A stretch of DNA of 64,000 nucleotides from Liolophura sinensis (lineage: Eukaryota; Mollusca; Polyplacophora; Chitonida; Chitonidae), in NCBI RefSeq assembly GCF_032854445.1, contig NC_088302.1, forward strand, positions 49,012,046 to 49,076,045, given 5' to 3'. Shown one piece after another: positions 13,200-25,330 of this stretch. The first letter of the stretch is position 1, and every line of letters starts with the position of its first letter. The position numbers were made by a program, and so were the translations under genes. The notes under the pieces are model-generated. The model was not told the origin of the DNA and did no database searches. It saw nothing but the letters and a program-made list of their open reading frames with translations.

Positions 13200-14110
13200 A
13201 TTACACTCATCTCACATCCATAATGCTATACTTCACTCTTTGGGATGGACCCCAACCGTAATTGCTGTATATCCCCAACTACGCTACCAGAAACGTTTTC
13301 CCAAACGTTAATTATCAGGTCTATCCAACCAGCTACCGGCTATCTGAAAGGGTATCCTTAATTTCCCTTATAAAACTAACCAGCTACTCGGCTATCTCTG
13401 ATCAATTTTCAGCTATGTCTAACCGTCAACTCGGCTCTTATGACACGGTATCCTCAGCGGTAATTACCAGCATCTATCTAATGCATGATTATCCTCATAC
13501 CATATCCTCAGTTTTAATTGTCAGCTGCATTTAACCCGCCACCGAATTCAGCTATCCTGGTACGATCATCGGCTTTTGCATGGCTATCCTCGGCATCCTC
13601 GGCACGGTATCCTCGGCTTTAATTGATAGCAACATTTAACCAGTCACGGTACTCAATCTTGGTACGGTATCCTCGGCTTTAATTGATAGCAACATTTAAT
13701 CAGCCAAAGTACTTGACCCTGGTACGGTATCCTAAGCTTTATTTGCCAGCTCTATCTAACCAGCTCGTCGGCTAACCTGGCACCCTCTACACAACTTTCA
13801 CTGCCAGCTATATCTAACCAGCTATACGGTACTCTACAGTCCTGATGCGCCAATCTCGACTTTAATTGCCAGCTATTTCTACGTCATTACGTCATTGTTT
13901 TGACTGGAGCCCAATTTTAGCTGACAGCTATATCTCCCTAGTAACACGGCCATCAGCCAAGCTATCATTATACTTCATTCTTTGGACATGGACCCAACTC
14001 TATTTGTCAACTGTACATGCCACTCTCTACTCTATCCTTTGAACTGGATATCGAGTTTAGCTGTACGTCATGTCTACTCAGTAACATGACAATCCAGACA
14101 AGCTACCCTC
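13200..14110. repeat. Decayed left part of tandem array, including 60-bp sub-repeats
   Basis: Diverged relatives of the downstream 82-bp unit recur here, for example TTCATTCTTTGGACATGGAC and GCCAGCTATATCTAACCAGC. Within it, about 13605-13740 holds better-conserved 60-bp units starting GGTACGGTATCCTCGGCTTT followed by AATTGATAGCAACATTTAA. Unit boundaries are uncertain further left. Confidence 0.6.
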
Positions 14111-15375
14111 TTCTTAATTCTTGAGACCTGAACCCAACTCTATTTGTTAGATCTCTACTTCATTCATTAGGCTAAGTCCCAAATTTAGTTGTAAGCTATA
14201 TGTTCCCAGTGGCACGACATTCCAGACAAGCTGCCTTCATCTTCATTGTTTGGGCCTCAACCCAGTTTAGTTGTAAGCTATGTCTTCCCATTGACACGAC
14301 ATTCCAGACAAGCTACCTTCATCCTTATTGCTTTGGCCTCAACCCAGTTTAGTTGTAAGCTATATACCTCACAGTGACACGACATTCCAGACAAGCTACC
14401 TTCATCTTTATTGTATGGACCTCAACCCAGTTTAGTTGTAAGCTATATCTTCCCAGTGACACGACATTCCAGACAAGCTGTCTTCATCTTTATTGTTTGG
14501 GCCTGAACCAAGTTTAGTTGTAAGTTATATCTTCCCAGTGACACGACATTCCAGACAAGCTGTCTTCATCCTTGTTGTTTAAACCTGAACCAAGTTTAGT
14601 TGTAAGTTATATCTTCCCAGTGACACGACATTCCAGACAAGCTACCTTCATCTTTATTGCTTGGACCTGAAACAAGTTTAGTTGTAAGCTATATATCTCT
14701 CATTGACACGACACTCCAGACAAGCTACCTTCATCTTTATTGTTTGGGCCTGAACCCAGTTTAGTTGTAAGCTATATACCTCACAGTGACACGACATTCC
14801 AGACAAGCTACCTTCATCTTTATTGCTTGGACCTGAAACAAGTTTAGTTGTAAGCTATATACCTCTCATTGACACGACATTCCAGACAAGTTGCCTTCGT
14901 CTTTATTGTTTGGGCCTGAACCAAATTTAGTTGTAAGCTATATCTTCCCAGTGACACGACATTCCAGACAAGCTACCTTCATCTTTATTGTTTGGGCCTC
15001 TACCCAGTTTAGTTGTAAGCTTTGTCTTCCCATTGAAACGACATTCCAGACAAGCTGCCTTCATCTTTATTGTTTGGGCCTGAACCCAGTTTAGTTGTAA
15101 GTTATATCTTCCCATTGACACGACATTCCAGACAAGCTACCTTCATCTTTATTGTTTGGGCCTGAACCAAGTTTAGTTGTAAGCTATATACCTCCCAGCG
15201 GCACGACATTCCAGACAAGCTACCTTCATCTTTATTGTTTGGGCCTCAATCCAGTTTAGTTGTAAGCTATGTCTTCCTAGTGACACGACATTCCAGACAA
15301 GTTGCCTTCATCTTCATTGTTTGGGCCTGAACCAAGTTTAGTTGTAAATTATATGTTCCCAGTTACACGACCAGT
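14110..15375. repeat. 82-bp tandem repeat, about 15 copies
   Basis: Each unit contains GACACGACATTCCAGACAAG, CTTCATCTTTATTGTTTGGG and CAGTTTAGTTGTAAGCTATA. Variant junctions (TCTTCCCAGTG, ACCTCACAGTG, ACCTCTCATTG) alternate along the array. Units are most alike between about 14200 and 15350. Open frames across it are not coding. Confidence 0.95.
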
Positions 15376-15839
15376 CACAGGTATTATTCTGTTCTTTACA
15401 CTTTGTAAAGATCCAATCCAGACACGTGTAGGACAAACCAAGACATCCTAGTTAAGCCATCTCAGTCACCTCTATGAGCAAATCATAACTGAGCACTGAT
15501 CGATGCATCTTCTCTATTTTTTTTTTTATTTTTTTTTTATCTTCATACTTTTGTTTGCATGACTTTGTAGGTTTTGCTGATTTTCTGTTTTCTGCTATTT
15601 TCTGTACGATATGTACCTTTTCTCCATCCATTAACTTTACCTCTCCTATGTATAAAGGAAGTATCCTTGGGAGTAACCTAAAACACTATCAATTAGACCA
15701 ACAGGCAACACCTGAAAGACCTGTTGCCCAGACGTATTGGTAATGGGATATTTGATATCAATACCTTTGACCAATCAGATCCTGTAATGACACGATGATC
15801 GTGTCGTGCAGATATCGACCTCCTAACCCGACATTTTGT
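15376..15839. other. No feature seen between the array and the promoter-like region
   Basis: AT-rich unique sequence with a T-rich tract at about 15517-15541. The 62-codon frame at 15555-15743 has no recognisable content. Confidence 0.45.
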
Positions 15840-16406
15840 ATGTAAGTGTAATGAGCATGAAGTGAACGCTGGCCCGGGCTACACTTTCTGACCCTTACGT
15901 TTACTGAGACCTCAGGGCCGAGGTAACAGCGTGTTTTTCTCCGTCTGTTCGGTGTTTAGCAGCCCAGGTGCGAGAGCGTTGTGCCGAGTGCGTGGAGGGA
16001 GAGCAGAGCAATTGTGAAGCCCTGAGAGGCCTTAGGTAAACCCCGTTAATAACCCGAGGTGACAATGCTTTCATTTGGCGACTGCAGGTAAAGTAGACAG
16101 TCTGGAGCCAGGGTGAACCAGCGCTGTTGACATAGCGCTACGTCGAGGTGTGTGAGAGAATGTAAAGAATCTAGGACGATGCTAAGAAAACTACATGGTT
16201 GGAAGGAATAGGCTGAGGCCGGCCACAATGTCTGCGGCTATCAGCGGTATAAAAAGCCAGTCGGCCCGACCAGCCAGCTGTGTTTACGCCACCACCGTAG
16301 AGATCTTCACCGTTACGGAGCGCGTCCGGAAAATACTTTGATCTTACGAGTGAATTACCTGGAAAACCCTCGCTTTGGAGCTCTATGAAATTAAGTTAAC
16401 GAGATA
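15840..16406 (+). promoter_or_regulatory. Candidate TATA promoter and non-coding first exon
   Basis: A stretch richer in GC and CpG than its surroundings leads to TATAAAAA at 16248-16255 followed by GCCAGTCGGCCC. A start about 30 bases downstream, near 16280, would give a transcript whose first exon could end at a donor-like ATAG|GTAAAAAG near 16406. No long open frame follows, so the exon would be non-coding. Which gene it would serve is unknown; RGM, 46 kb downstream on the same strand, is one possibility. The elements are seen; their function is inferred. Confidence 0.35.
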
Positions 16407-16429
16407 GGTAAAAAGAGCGATTAAAACTC

Positions 16430-16760
16430 TCTGCTGTACAGCGCAAAAAAAAACGTTAAAACAGTGTGCTGTACTGAACAAAAAAACCGTCGAAGTTCGG
16501 TGCTGTGTAGCGCAAAAGAACCGTTAAATCACTGTGCTGTACAACGCAAAAGAACCGCCACAGTCCGGTGATGTACAGCGCAAAGAACCGTTAAGACCCT
16601 GATCCATACAGTACAAAATGGCTGTTAAAATCCTGTGATGTACATCGCGAAAAGAACCCGGCCCAAAATTCTGTACTGCTCAGTACAAAATGACCGTCAA
16701 AACCCCAAGAAACTGATAAAATACTGTGTTGTAGAGTACTAAAAGAACTGTTATCTAAGA
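16430..16760. repeat. 34-bp degenerate tandem repeat, about 9 copies
   Basis: Units built on GCTGTACAGCGCAAAAGAAC then CGTTAAAACAGT. They degenerate to the right (TACAGTACAAAATGGCTG and TAGAGTACTAAAAGAACTG). The array starts a few tens of bases after the donor-like site of the promoter candidate. Confidence 0.8.
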
Positions 16761-16959
16761 TGAATTATCTATGACTGGGGAGTTTTTTTTCACATAACAA
16801 TATCTAACAATTTCATTTGGTTGTTCAAGCTGTTGTTCCCACCCGTAATCTGACCACTGACCGATGTGATCGCACGCTTTAATCCAGCTTGTGACACGTC
16901 CGGTTGCAGCCTTAAATCAGGAGGTTTGTCAGGGAATAATCCAAGGGTGGTGGTTTCTT

Positions 16960-17045
16960 TCGGACACTACGGTTTCCTACATCCATAAAGCTGACGTACG
17001 TCGTTAAAGTGAAATATTCTTGACTAGGATGTTGAACACTGCTTA
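16960..17045 (+). repeat. Decayed SINE family 1 tail
   Basis: CGGTTTCCTACATCCATAAA, GTCGTTAAAGTGAAATATTC and TTGACTAGGATGTTGAACAC match the 3' half of the family in the same order, with several substitutions. Confidence 0.55.
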
Positions 17046-18191
17046 GAAATAATATACAACATTTAGAGTTAGAGTTAGAGGGTAGACAAGATAATAGTTG
17101 AATGACAGACATGAGATGTGAGAACTTTATCAGTTGGCGTGTGTACGCGGCTGTAGACGAGTGTAGTGAATATATGGATGACTGAAATGTACCTGAAAGA
17201 AAAATGGATCTATACAAAATGAAAAAAGTAAAATAATGTTTGTATTTTAGATATCGTGTCTTTGAGTCGTACAGGCTGTATATAGTCCATGGCTTTCAAT
17301 AATTTCAAATATAGGTGCGAACGTTGAACTACATGCCTCATCCTTAGCAATATATTTTTATTACATTTCTTCAAAATTAAATCCATGAATTGTCCAAGTG
17401 AAATATCTGAGTGCTCCTTGCAGGTTTATTGCGAGTCATGTTTAAATATAGATTGGGAATTTTACGAGGACACTGAAAAGGCTTGTTAAGTGCATGGTTA
17501 TGTAATTACTATCTCAGCGCCACACATTCCTCATGCCCACATCGTCGTTAAGATTACAGTGACGTCAGTCACATTTTTAGTAGATTTTAATTTGAAAAGA
17601 TCGCCGATACAGATACACCAAAAGCTCATTCACTGGGAATGAAATCTATTTTAGGTCGTGCAAAAAAGTGCCGTGAAGGATCAGACACGTGGGACAAATA
17701 CAGGGGTGGCTAAAATGACAGCTTCCAGAAGAATAACTTGCCGGAAATGAAGTCGAAATAAGGAACAGTGTTTTCAAAGAGCTGCCCCAGTCTATTATTG
17801 ATTGGCCAGACTGAACCACTCCGAATTAGCTACACTTTCTGATTACGTTGGCGGGAAAGGCGCCAGAGTTTACGTTACCTAGACACTGCGCGAGCTGTCG
17901 ACTGAAAGGATTGGTCCATTTCCTCGGCGAATCAGTATTCAGGGGACATAACTCTTTAGATTTCGGGTCAATTTTACTCATTATAGTTATACCTATCACT
18001 AAATACTAGTGACCGCAGATTCTGAATGTATTAAAACAAGCTATGCTGATGGCTTCGCCTCAGTTGACAAATTCATAAACTTACTGGGTGACTCACTTAA
18101 TGACGAGCAGATTTATTGATCCATTCCATATCTCATCAATAGATTGATACCGTAGCAATTTGACATTAATGTTGCGAATGTCTGTACTTAT
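17046..18191. other. Intergenic, nothing recognised
   Basis: Unique sequence with a short GAGTTA micro-repeat at about 17065-17080. I see no coding or structural feature. Confidence 0.45.
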
Positions 18192-18432
18192 TTACTGTGT
18201 TTGATTGGTTTAGAATATGTCACTTATACGACCGAAGCCACCGTCATGGTGGGAGGACACTGGGCAGAGACCGGGGGAATACCACGACCAGGTTGCTTGC
18301 AGGGCTTCCCACGTGCGACTGGAATGGTAACCAGAATGAACTGGACTTGAACTCACAGCGACCGCATTGGTGAGTGGCTCTTTATTCACTGTGCTACACT
18401 AACACGTTAACAACTAGGTCACGAAGGCCCCA
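18192..18432 (-). repeat. tRNA-derived SINE family 1, full length but diverged
   Basis: The plus strand shows tail (TTTGATTGGTTTAGAATATG), body (CATGGTGGGAGGACACTGGG), B-box complement (TGGACTTGAACTCACAGCG) and decayed A-box end (CAACTAGGTCACGAAGGCCC). Substitutions throughout indicate an old insertion. Confidence 0.85.
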
Positions 18433-20827
18433 AGTGTATAATTAACACTAGCTCCATTAAAATAGCATACTATTGATCACTGTAGATTTAAAACATTGCT
18501 ATGTCTTGTCTGTCCATGTTTCAGGCAATGTTTTTAATACAAAAATAAGCTATATCATGCAGGCTCCATCAACGTATTATCACAAAGATATATGCCGATC
18601 TTTGCCTTCACCATCACCAGCTATTCGGCTTTGTAATGAAGATGCAATTCTGTTTTGGAAAATATAACTTAGTAAAATCAAATCGAGACAAACTTACATG
18701 ACCATTGATTTTATCTGCAATCATCTCAGACTTAGACGAAATCTTCCGCAGCTTTACGTCATATGTGTACATTTTCCTCTCGTTAAAAGACATCGTATTT
18801 ACGTAATATTGCAGTGTGTGTAATCTGTAGCGTTTGTTGGTGAAATTTGCAGATATCGTATGTTTGATTAAACAAAAGTATATTATCGTCTGTTTTAGAT
18901 TGATTGTGGAGAATTGGCAATTAAATGAATCGACATGCTGGGCTTAGATAAGGCGGTGATGAGAATTAAGTTGTCCATTTTATCATGATGGATGGAGGGT
19001 AATATTCGAGGTGCCATTGGCATGTGTAACGCCAATAAGATACACTGTAGTAACTCTAGTTAATGTTATCGGCATTAACAAGTAAACAAACGTTCTTTTT
19101 CCCGGATAATCAGTAATATGCAAATTAAGCATTGAATTGATTTACTGAACAATATACAATGAAATGGTTATTTTGTCATAAGAATGAACTGTCCTTTCGG
19201 TTACTGTTAGCCTTCAGACTTTTCTGTTATCTCAATTGAGTGTGACACTTTATCTTTTGGGGAACTCGATTTCGTTGGCTTAAACGGTGGTATTCAAACC
19301 TCAACATACATCTGCCATTTCTTACTAAATCAGTTATTTGACAATGTGTTCACTGTATGTTCCAGTTATAATGCAGCAATGAGGGAGGTAAAAACACAAG
19401 CCGTTGTCGTCATAGGTGGCTGAAGATGGGTAGGAGCTTGTGCACTGTGAGGGCGAAGTGGGACGGTAAATGAACCCTTTCCTAAGGACTAAGACTGAGT
19501 AAGGTTCTGTCTCTGTCAGGAAGTATTAGTAAAGGCTGTCGCTCTCCCTCCCGCATTCCTCGCCCATCTGGCACGTACAGTTTATCAAGACGGCAGAGTT
19601 AGCCAAGTTATTCATTTGTATTTAGCGTTAATTGACATCTGGACTATATTTCAGCGCGGACTGGTTTAACCCGGCAACAGCTTTACCGCCTAGCTGTCTG
19701 TCCTCGCATCTCATTGGTTTACCAACGCAAGGAGGTGGTTACCAAACAATATCAGTTTCGGCAACAATTTGTTAAACTCGGTATTTAGAGGGAAACTGAC
19801 AAACACAATTTCCGTGGATGAAATCTGACAGAAACTGTATGTGGCAATTCATATTCCATGTAGCGCGTGATCAAACTTCTTTAATAAGACCTCTATATGG
19901 CATAGCCTCTGTTTTATCACCGAACACTTGGTTTCCTATTTGTTTTGTTTAGCGCCACTTTATGTGGTATTTGTTCTACGTCAGAACACCTTGGCCTGTA
20001 TTTGTTTTGTTTTAGAACACGGTTGTGATGACTAGTGGCTCGGTCGTGGACTGCAACAAATAAACAACTCGGGGAGAAAGTTGGACAAAAAACGCAGCCG
20101 CGCGCATGTGTTGTGGATACTCACAAGGCTTAGACCGGTGCCTTGCGCGCAGTGCGGCAGAAGTGAAACCCGATATGTCTATGTCTATTTCAATTAAGTA
20201 CAGTTGAAAACGTCGGGCTGCCGACACATGCCGTCTATTCTGTAGGTACGTCAGCTTAGAAGGATAGGGGGGGACGGATTAATTACGCTCAAACTATGTC
20301 ATGACTTTTTTCACACGCAGATGTTAGTTGGCACTATTTGGCTGTCGGCCTATCCGATACTACCGGCATCGGCTGAATGTCAGCTCGGCATTCCCCAGTT
20401 AGACGTGTCAGGTCGGCAGACTCCCGTGCACTGTTTTAACCTACAATCACGCCTGGTAATTAATCCACAATTACCGAGTCGTTGCATCGCAAATTTCGGT
20501 GACATTTTTCTCTGTTATTCTGGCACAAGATCCGCCAAAGGCGTTTCGAGGAATTGTAAAAAGTGAATGCCAACAAGTAAGCGCTAACACTCGTTTAAAT
20601 AAACCATACAAAGCGAATCTAACAAGTTCCTGCCACATATGTGACGAGACTGGTGATTGGCTGACATCTGTTGTCGCACCAACACTCCTCCATTAGTTAC
20701 TAGCATGCATATGTAATGATGACCGAGGAGAGAGAAATCTAAATTACAACTGCTAAAGAGGAAACCATCTGAACAAAATCCTAGATAACTGAATTTTTAC
20801 TCATAAAAGATAAAATAATGTTTAAGA

Positions 20828-20831
<4 letters not shown>
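18433..20831. other. Intergenic, with one weak small-peptide candidate
   Basis: No assigned gene. An 81-codon frame at 20321-20566 starts immediately after an acceptor-like TTTTTTCACACGCAG. It begins with a hydrophobic segment ending in PASA and has five cysteines. It is too short and unsupported to annotate as a gene. Nothing else was recognised. Confidence 0.4.
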
Positions 20832-20893
<62 letters not shown>

Positions 20894-20909
20894 ATATATA
20901 TATATATAA

Positions 20910-20979
<70 letters not shown>
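20832..20979. repeat. (AT)n dinucleotide microsatellite
   Basis: About 148 bases of almost pure AT repeat with a few interruptions (TCTAT, TAATAT, TACATAT). The length is likely polymorphic and may be imprecise in the assembly. Confidence 0.97.
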
Positions 20980-20981
<2 letters not shown>

Positions 20982-23029
20982 TTTATATAAATATCCAAGT
21001 TTCATAAATTCTTAATCTTAGAGATAAACCTTATCGTGTATGGTGGAAGAAGGTCACATATTGGAAAGAGCTAAATATCAAATTTCACAGCACATAAAAT
21101 TTGTTAGGAATAAGTTAAGTGTCTTTCCTAGGAAAATCCTACTTTTTGAGGGCTATTTTAGTCAACAGAATGTTTCACTGAGGTTGGCTTTTCGTCTACC
21201 AAATACCACCCTCTCCAAAAACGTACCTAAAAGAACATTACATCTTGAGGCTGTAATTACTGTGAGGTCTTTTTTTTTTAGTTTAAACGTCTCTGTTGCA
21301 TGAATTTTGATCATATCTTGCAAGTGGCATGTGATACTTAAGTTACCATGTGTTAAGCGGAGTAGACTACGTCTTGTGGGACCGTGTGAGAAATTGCTGA
21401 GGTGTTTATACTAACAGTTTTAGATACAGGAGATATATCGCCATCTCCCTAAAGCAGTTTTTGTGTTTTCATACATATGTTATGAGCACGTGTGCATAAA
21501 AGAAAAACTTACTTGGATACTATACTAAATCTAGCACTCAACTGCTTGTAGTACATAGTTAGTCTCACTCGCAAGTTGAAAGTTCTCTCGGACTGTGTTA
21601 ATGCGCATGCTCTGTATACCTGCACATTACCTGATGTACGTTGTAAGATAATTTAATACTAGAGGTATAAATAAGGGAGAATGCTATTCATAATTACAAT
21701 GATGTTAATTCTTTGAAACTATTTGTCAGAAATGTTACCATCTGCATCCGTGGATTTTCGTGTCCAATGTGACATTTTCATGTTTGATTTCAAGTATTTC
21801 GTGAAAAATAAATCCAATAATAACACTATATTGCATATACCGAACTTAAAATTGGCGTCCGCAATGACTGTGGTGAAAGTAAAATCTGGACTTATCTTGT
21901 CTATCTGAGAAGTACTGCTCAAATTACTCCATCGATTTCACGATATAGAGTTGCAACCGAAGAGATTCGCCACAATATGATAGTATTGCTTCAAAATGAT
22001 AGCAGTTCTGTAATCAAATTAGAGTATGAAGTCTAACCAGTATGAAGTCACGAATGCGCAACTTGTTGGGTATTACTTATGTATGTACAATGTTGATTAT
22101 GAACACAGTTACTTATACTGGTACTCTGGGATTCATCATATGCATTTGATTTCTCACATTACTTATTATAATGGTAGTAAATCATGACCGTAAAAGTCAC
22201 AGATAATGATTGTTAATAATTTCGATACGTCTGTTAAATGTAGTCTGAAGTGTGTTCAAAATGTTGGCAGTTCCATTTATTTTATTAAAGTCATTGTGCA
22301 AAGATGTTCTCTGTGGGAGGGCCTATTGTCCATAATTCTCTTAACGCAAGCTTCCTAGTTTTCAGGTTATCACATGGATGCTACTGTCAAGGTTCACACA
22401 TGGTATCTTCACCAAAGCAGTATAAGCCCAGAAAAACGCAACCAGCATATTTACGCTAAACTTCTGGGGAACACCGCTTCAAGCCCAGCTGCGGCTATCT
22501 GAGATTATATCTATTGAAATTTAGAAGCTTGCTTATCCACATAAACCTCCATGCACTGAGAAATGTTTATATTGTACGGATGTTCACGAAAATAGATAGA
22601 GTAACTTTTTTCGAAAATATACAGCAGTATTATGATCCGCATATATGAGTGAACGGATAAGAATTTTAGTACCCTGCCATAAAAAGTTACTATAGCCCTG
22701 TTTGTCAGAGTATATGATCATTCACGACATAATTTGGCTTTCTAGACTCGCGATTGTGATCAGCTGGTATACGAGTGCACAGTACTGGTGGGAACTTGAC
22801 AGTAATGCCTCCTCACCTCTCCCAATTGTGTGTTGTATTGCTGGGCTATGCTACGGTGTACCTTAGTCTGGTGTCTTCGGCATGATAATTCAGGCCACAA
22901 GAAGGCACAATACATGTACGCACATTTAATGACTCCTGGTCTTCCCATGTGACTGAACAATTATGGAGTATGACTCAAAACCCCAAGAATTTATACATAC
23001 AAAAACATGCACGGTGTTAGCCTGGTTGT
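20980..23029. other. Intergenic, nothing recognised
   Basis: AT-rich unique sequence. The frames at 21040-21303 and 21719-21922 lack recognisable motifs, and the latter is open on both strands, as expected by chance. Confidence 0.45.
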
Positions 23030-23220
23030 GTGAGTGGATTTTTTATTCGATGTTGCATATGTGAGAGGGGGACTTAATACACATTTGAATGAGTTTTTTT
23101 TTTTCGATGTTGCATATGTGAGAGGGGATTTTATAGACATTTGAGTGAGGGGTTTTTTTCGATGTTGCATATATGAGAGGTAATTTTATACGCAGTTTAG
23201 TGGAGGGGTTTATACGTAAT
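23030..23220. repeat. Three-copy tandem repeat of about 65 bp
   Basis: Three units carry TCGATGTTGCATATGTGAGA followed by GG, a T-rich segment and a variant of ACATTTGAATGAG. The third unit is the most diverged. GT-rich related sequence trails on to about 23470. Confidence 0.75.
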
Positions 23221-23703
23221 GCATGGTGTTTTTATTCGTGATCTTGTGACTCGGGTTTTCATACGTCATTTCATGAGATTTTCTGTAGGTAATAATGTGA
23301 TGTGAGGTTTTTCATACGTGATTTGTGTGAGGTGATCTGTTGAGCGTGGTTGGGTGGGTTGCTTCTTTATTCTTGATTGATTGTAGTTATGTAGGATATT
23401 TTGTGGGGCTTTTTTTAACACGTTATTGTTTGCGTGGGGTTTTAGTACGTGATTGTGGGAGTTGGGGTTTATTAGTGTTGTAGCATTTGTTATATCCTAT
23501 GTGTTCAATCAACGTCCCAAGTTACAACTGTAGACCTGGTGTCTCAAGGTTATTCCATCAGAAGTCTTCACTCAAAGTTTCTTAAGTTTTTTACAATGAG
23601 CATAAGTAAGTAAATACGGACACAGCGTCAAGAATCTCTGGCGCTCTGCTTCATGTTGTGTCTGATTCCCCTTAACCCGCGGCTAGGTGCTGTGCATTCA
23701 TCG

Positions 23704-23989
23704 TGTTGAATTAGATTTTTTTTTTGATTGGTGTTTTACGCCGTACTCAAGAATATTTCACTTCTACGACGGCGGCCAGCATTATGGTGGGTGGAAACCG
23801 GGCAGAGCCCGGGGGAAACCCACGACCATCCGCAGGTTGCTGACAGACCTTCCGACGTACGGCCGGAGAGGAAGGCAGCATAGGCTGGTCTTGAACTCAC
23901 AGCGACCGCATTGGTGAGAGGCTTCTGGGTCATTAAGCTGCGCTAGCGCGCTAACCGACTGAGCCACGGAGGCCCCTGTTGAATTAGAT
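23704..23989 (-). repeat. Full-length tRNA-derived SINE family 1 with 13-bp target-site duplication
   Basis: The element fills 23717-23976 between two identical copies of TGTTGAATTAGAT (23704-23716 and 23977-23989). On its own (minus) strand it has a tRNA-like head with A box TGGCTCAGTCGG (23955-23966) and a B-box-like GAGTTCAAGACC (23887-23898), then a conserved body, then a tail ending in an A-run (T-run 23716-23725 on the plus strand). Pol III promoter boxes and the long perfect duplication are hallmarks of LINE-mobilised SINEs. It is the best-preserved copy in the window and the reference for the others. Confidence 0.93.
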
Positions 23990-25069
23990 CCCCCACGTTG
24001 AATTTATGAACACTTACAATTAAAGCGCAACTGAGATACATATTTTATTATCGACAACTTATACACTAACATAGTACACGATGAAGGTTCGTTTCAAGGT
24101 TAATTCGACTAAGGTATCCATAGGTATATATGTATACTGACTTTTAATGATAAAATTAATCATTTTATGAGTGTTATGTGACAAATCGGTCAGAAAAGAC
24201 CACCGTAAATCCCAAGTTTCAGGTGCATGAAAACTAGGATGAAACAGCCTAAAATAAACTATTTCTGTTGACATTACAGTTTTCTTTGCATTTAAGATCT
24301 GTGGCGTCAAGTGATCTTTGTGTGGTTGGAATTTTCGACTTTCTTGGAAGTTGTGTTTTTGGAGCTAAGTATATATGCTTTTGAAGCTTACAGTTGAATA
24401 TTTTAAACAGGTATATTTTGTGTGAGATTGGGAAGTTTTGTTTTGGATGTTGAGCATTTTCAGAGTATGTGATGTTGAGAATATATTTTAAGCTGGGGAG
24501 AAGTATTTTCCTTGAGCTTGCGGGAATACATGTTTCATGATACGTTTGGAAGTGTATTGTATGTATTGGAAGTTTGTCTTAATTTGGCGAAGAAAGTTAT
24601 CTTTGGGACATTACAACCTTGGTAGGATGGACGTGATGGTTCCCAGTTCACAATCCAGGTATAATTAGGGTCGGAGGGGATTGTCAGACATGATTGGTGC
24701 TCAAGACAGATTCCATTCGTGAGGATTAGCCATGGAAAAGTCGGCCTCAGGTTGGAGGACTTACCCAATATGATTTATTCCCATGAAGATACCCAAACTT
24801 GCGAGAGAAGCCGATTTACAGAGCGATGAGTGCTGAACCAAATTTATTCCACTCGCAAAATCTTCCTGCCACAAGAAGAAAGAAATAAATACAGTGAGAC
24901 AACTTATTTTAAGGACATTGAGATATATTGCTTTTCTCTATTACCTAATGCAGCAAATTAAAGGAAATGAATTAAAATTCATCTAAACATTTATATAACC
25001 AATAAATATGGACCAGAGCAACATGAAATTTTACATTTATTATAGTACCAAATTAATAACGTATATTTA
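23990..25069. other. Intergenic, nothing recognised
   Basis: Includes a G/T-rich stretch at about 24310-24540. No gene or repeat family was identified. Confidence 0.45.
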
Positions 25070-25330
25070 TTAACGTCCCGATATCACAGTGGGTACAGCG
25101 CCCGCTTCGGCGGCGGTGGATCCGGGGTCAATCCTGGATCGAGTCACACCTTAAAAGGTCTTGGCGTTCAGCAAGGGGATAGTGCAAAAACTGTCTAGTA
25201 AATATAATGGCCCAGACGGGATTCAGTAATTCGTCTCAGCGAAGCACAACTAGATAAAAGCGCGGTGGAATGACTTATGACTGAAAAAATGTTAAATACA
25301 ACGCTAAACACCAAGCATTCACTCACTCGA
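25070..25330 (+). repeat. tRNA-derived SINE family 2, near full length
   Basis: The tRNA-like head has an A-box-like CAGTGGGTACAGCGCCCG and a B-box-like GGGGTCAATCCTGG (25123-25136). The body contains GTTCAGCAAGGGGATAGTGC and TGACTTATGACTGAAAAAAT. The end is AACGCTAAACACCAAGCATT with a (CACT)n-like tail. The copy at 54008-54318 shares the whole order. Confidence 0.8.

Noticed and set aside
20832-20979. AT cruciform or replication origin
   Set aside because: An ordinary (AT)n microsatellite explains it; nothing nearby supports an origin.
23887-23966. tRNA gene
   Set aside because: The A and B boxes belong to a SINE head; the cloverleaf is not complete and the sequence is flanked by SINE body and target-site duplication.
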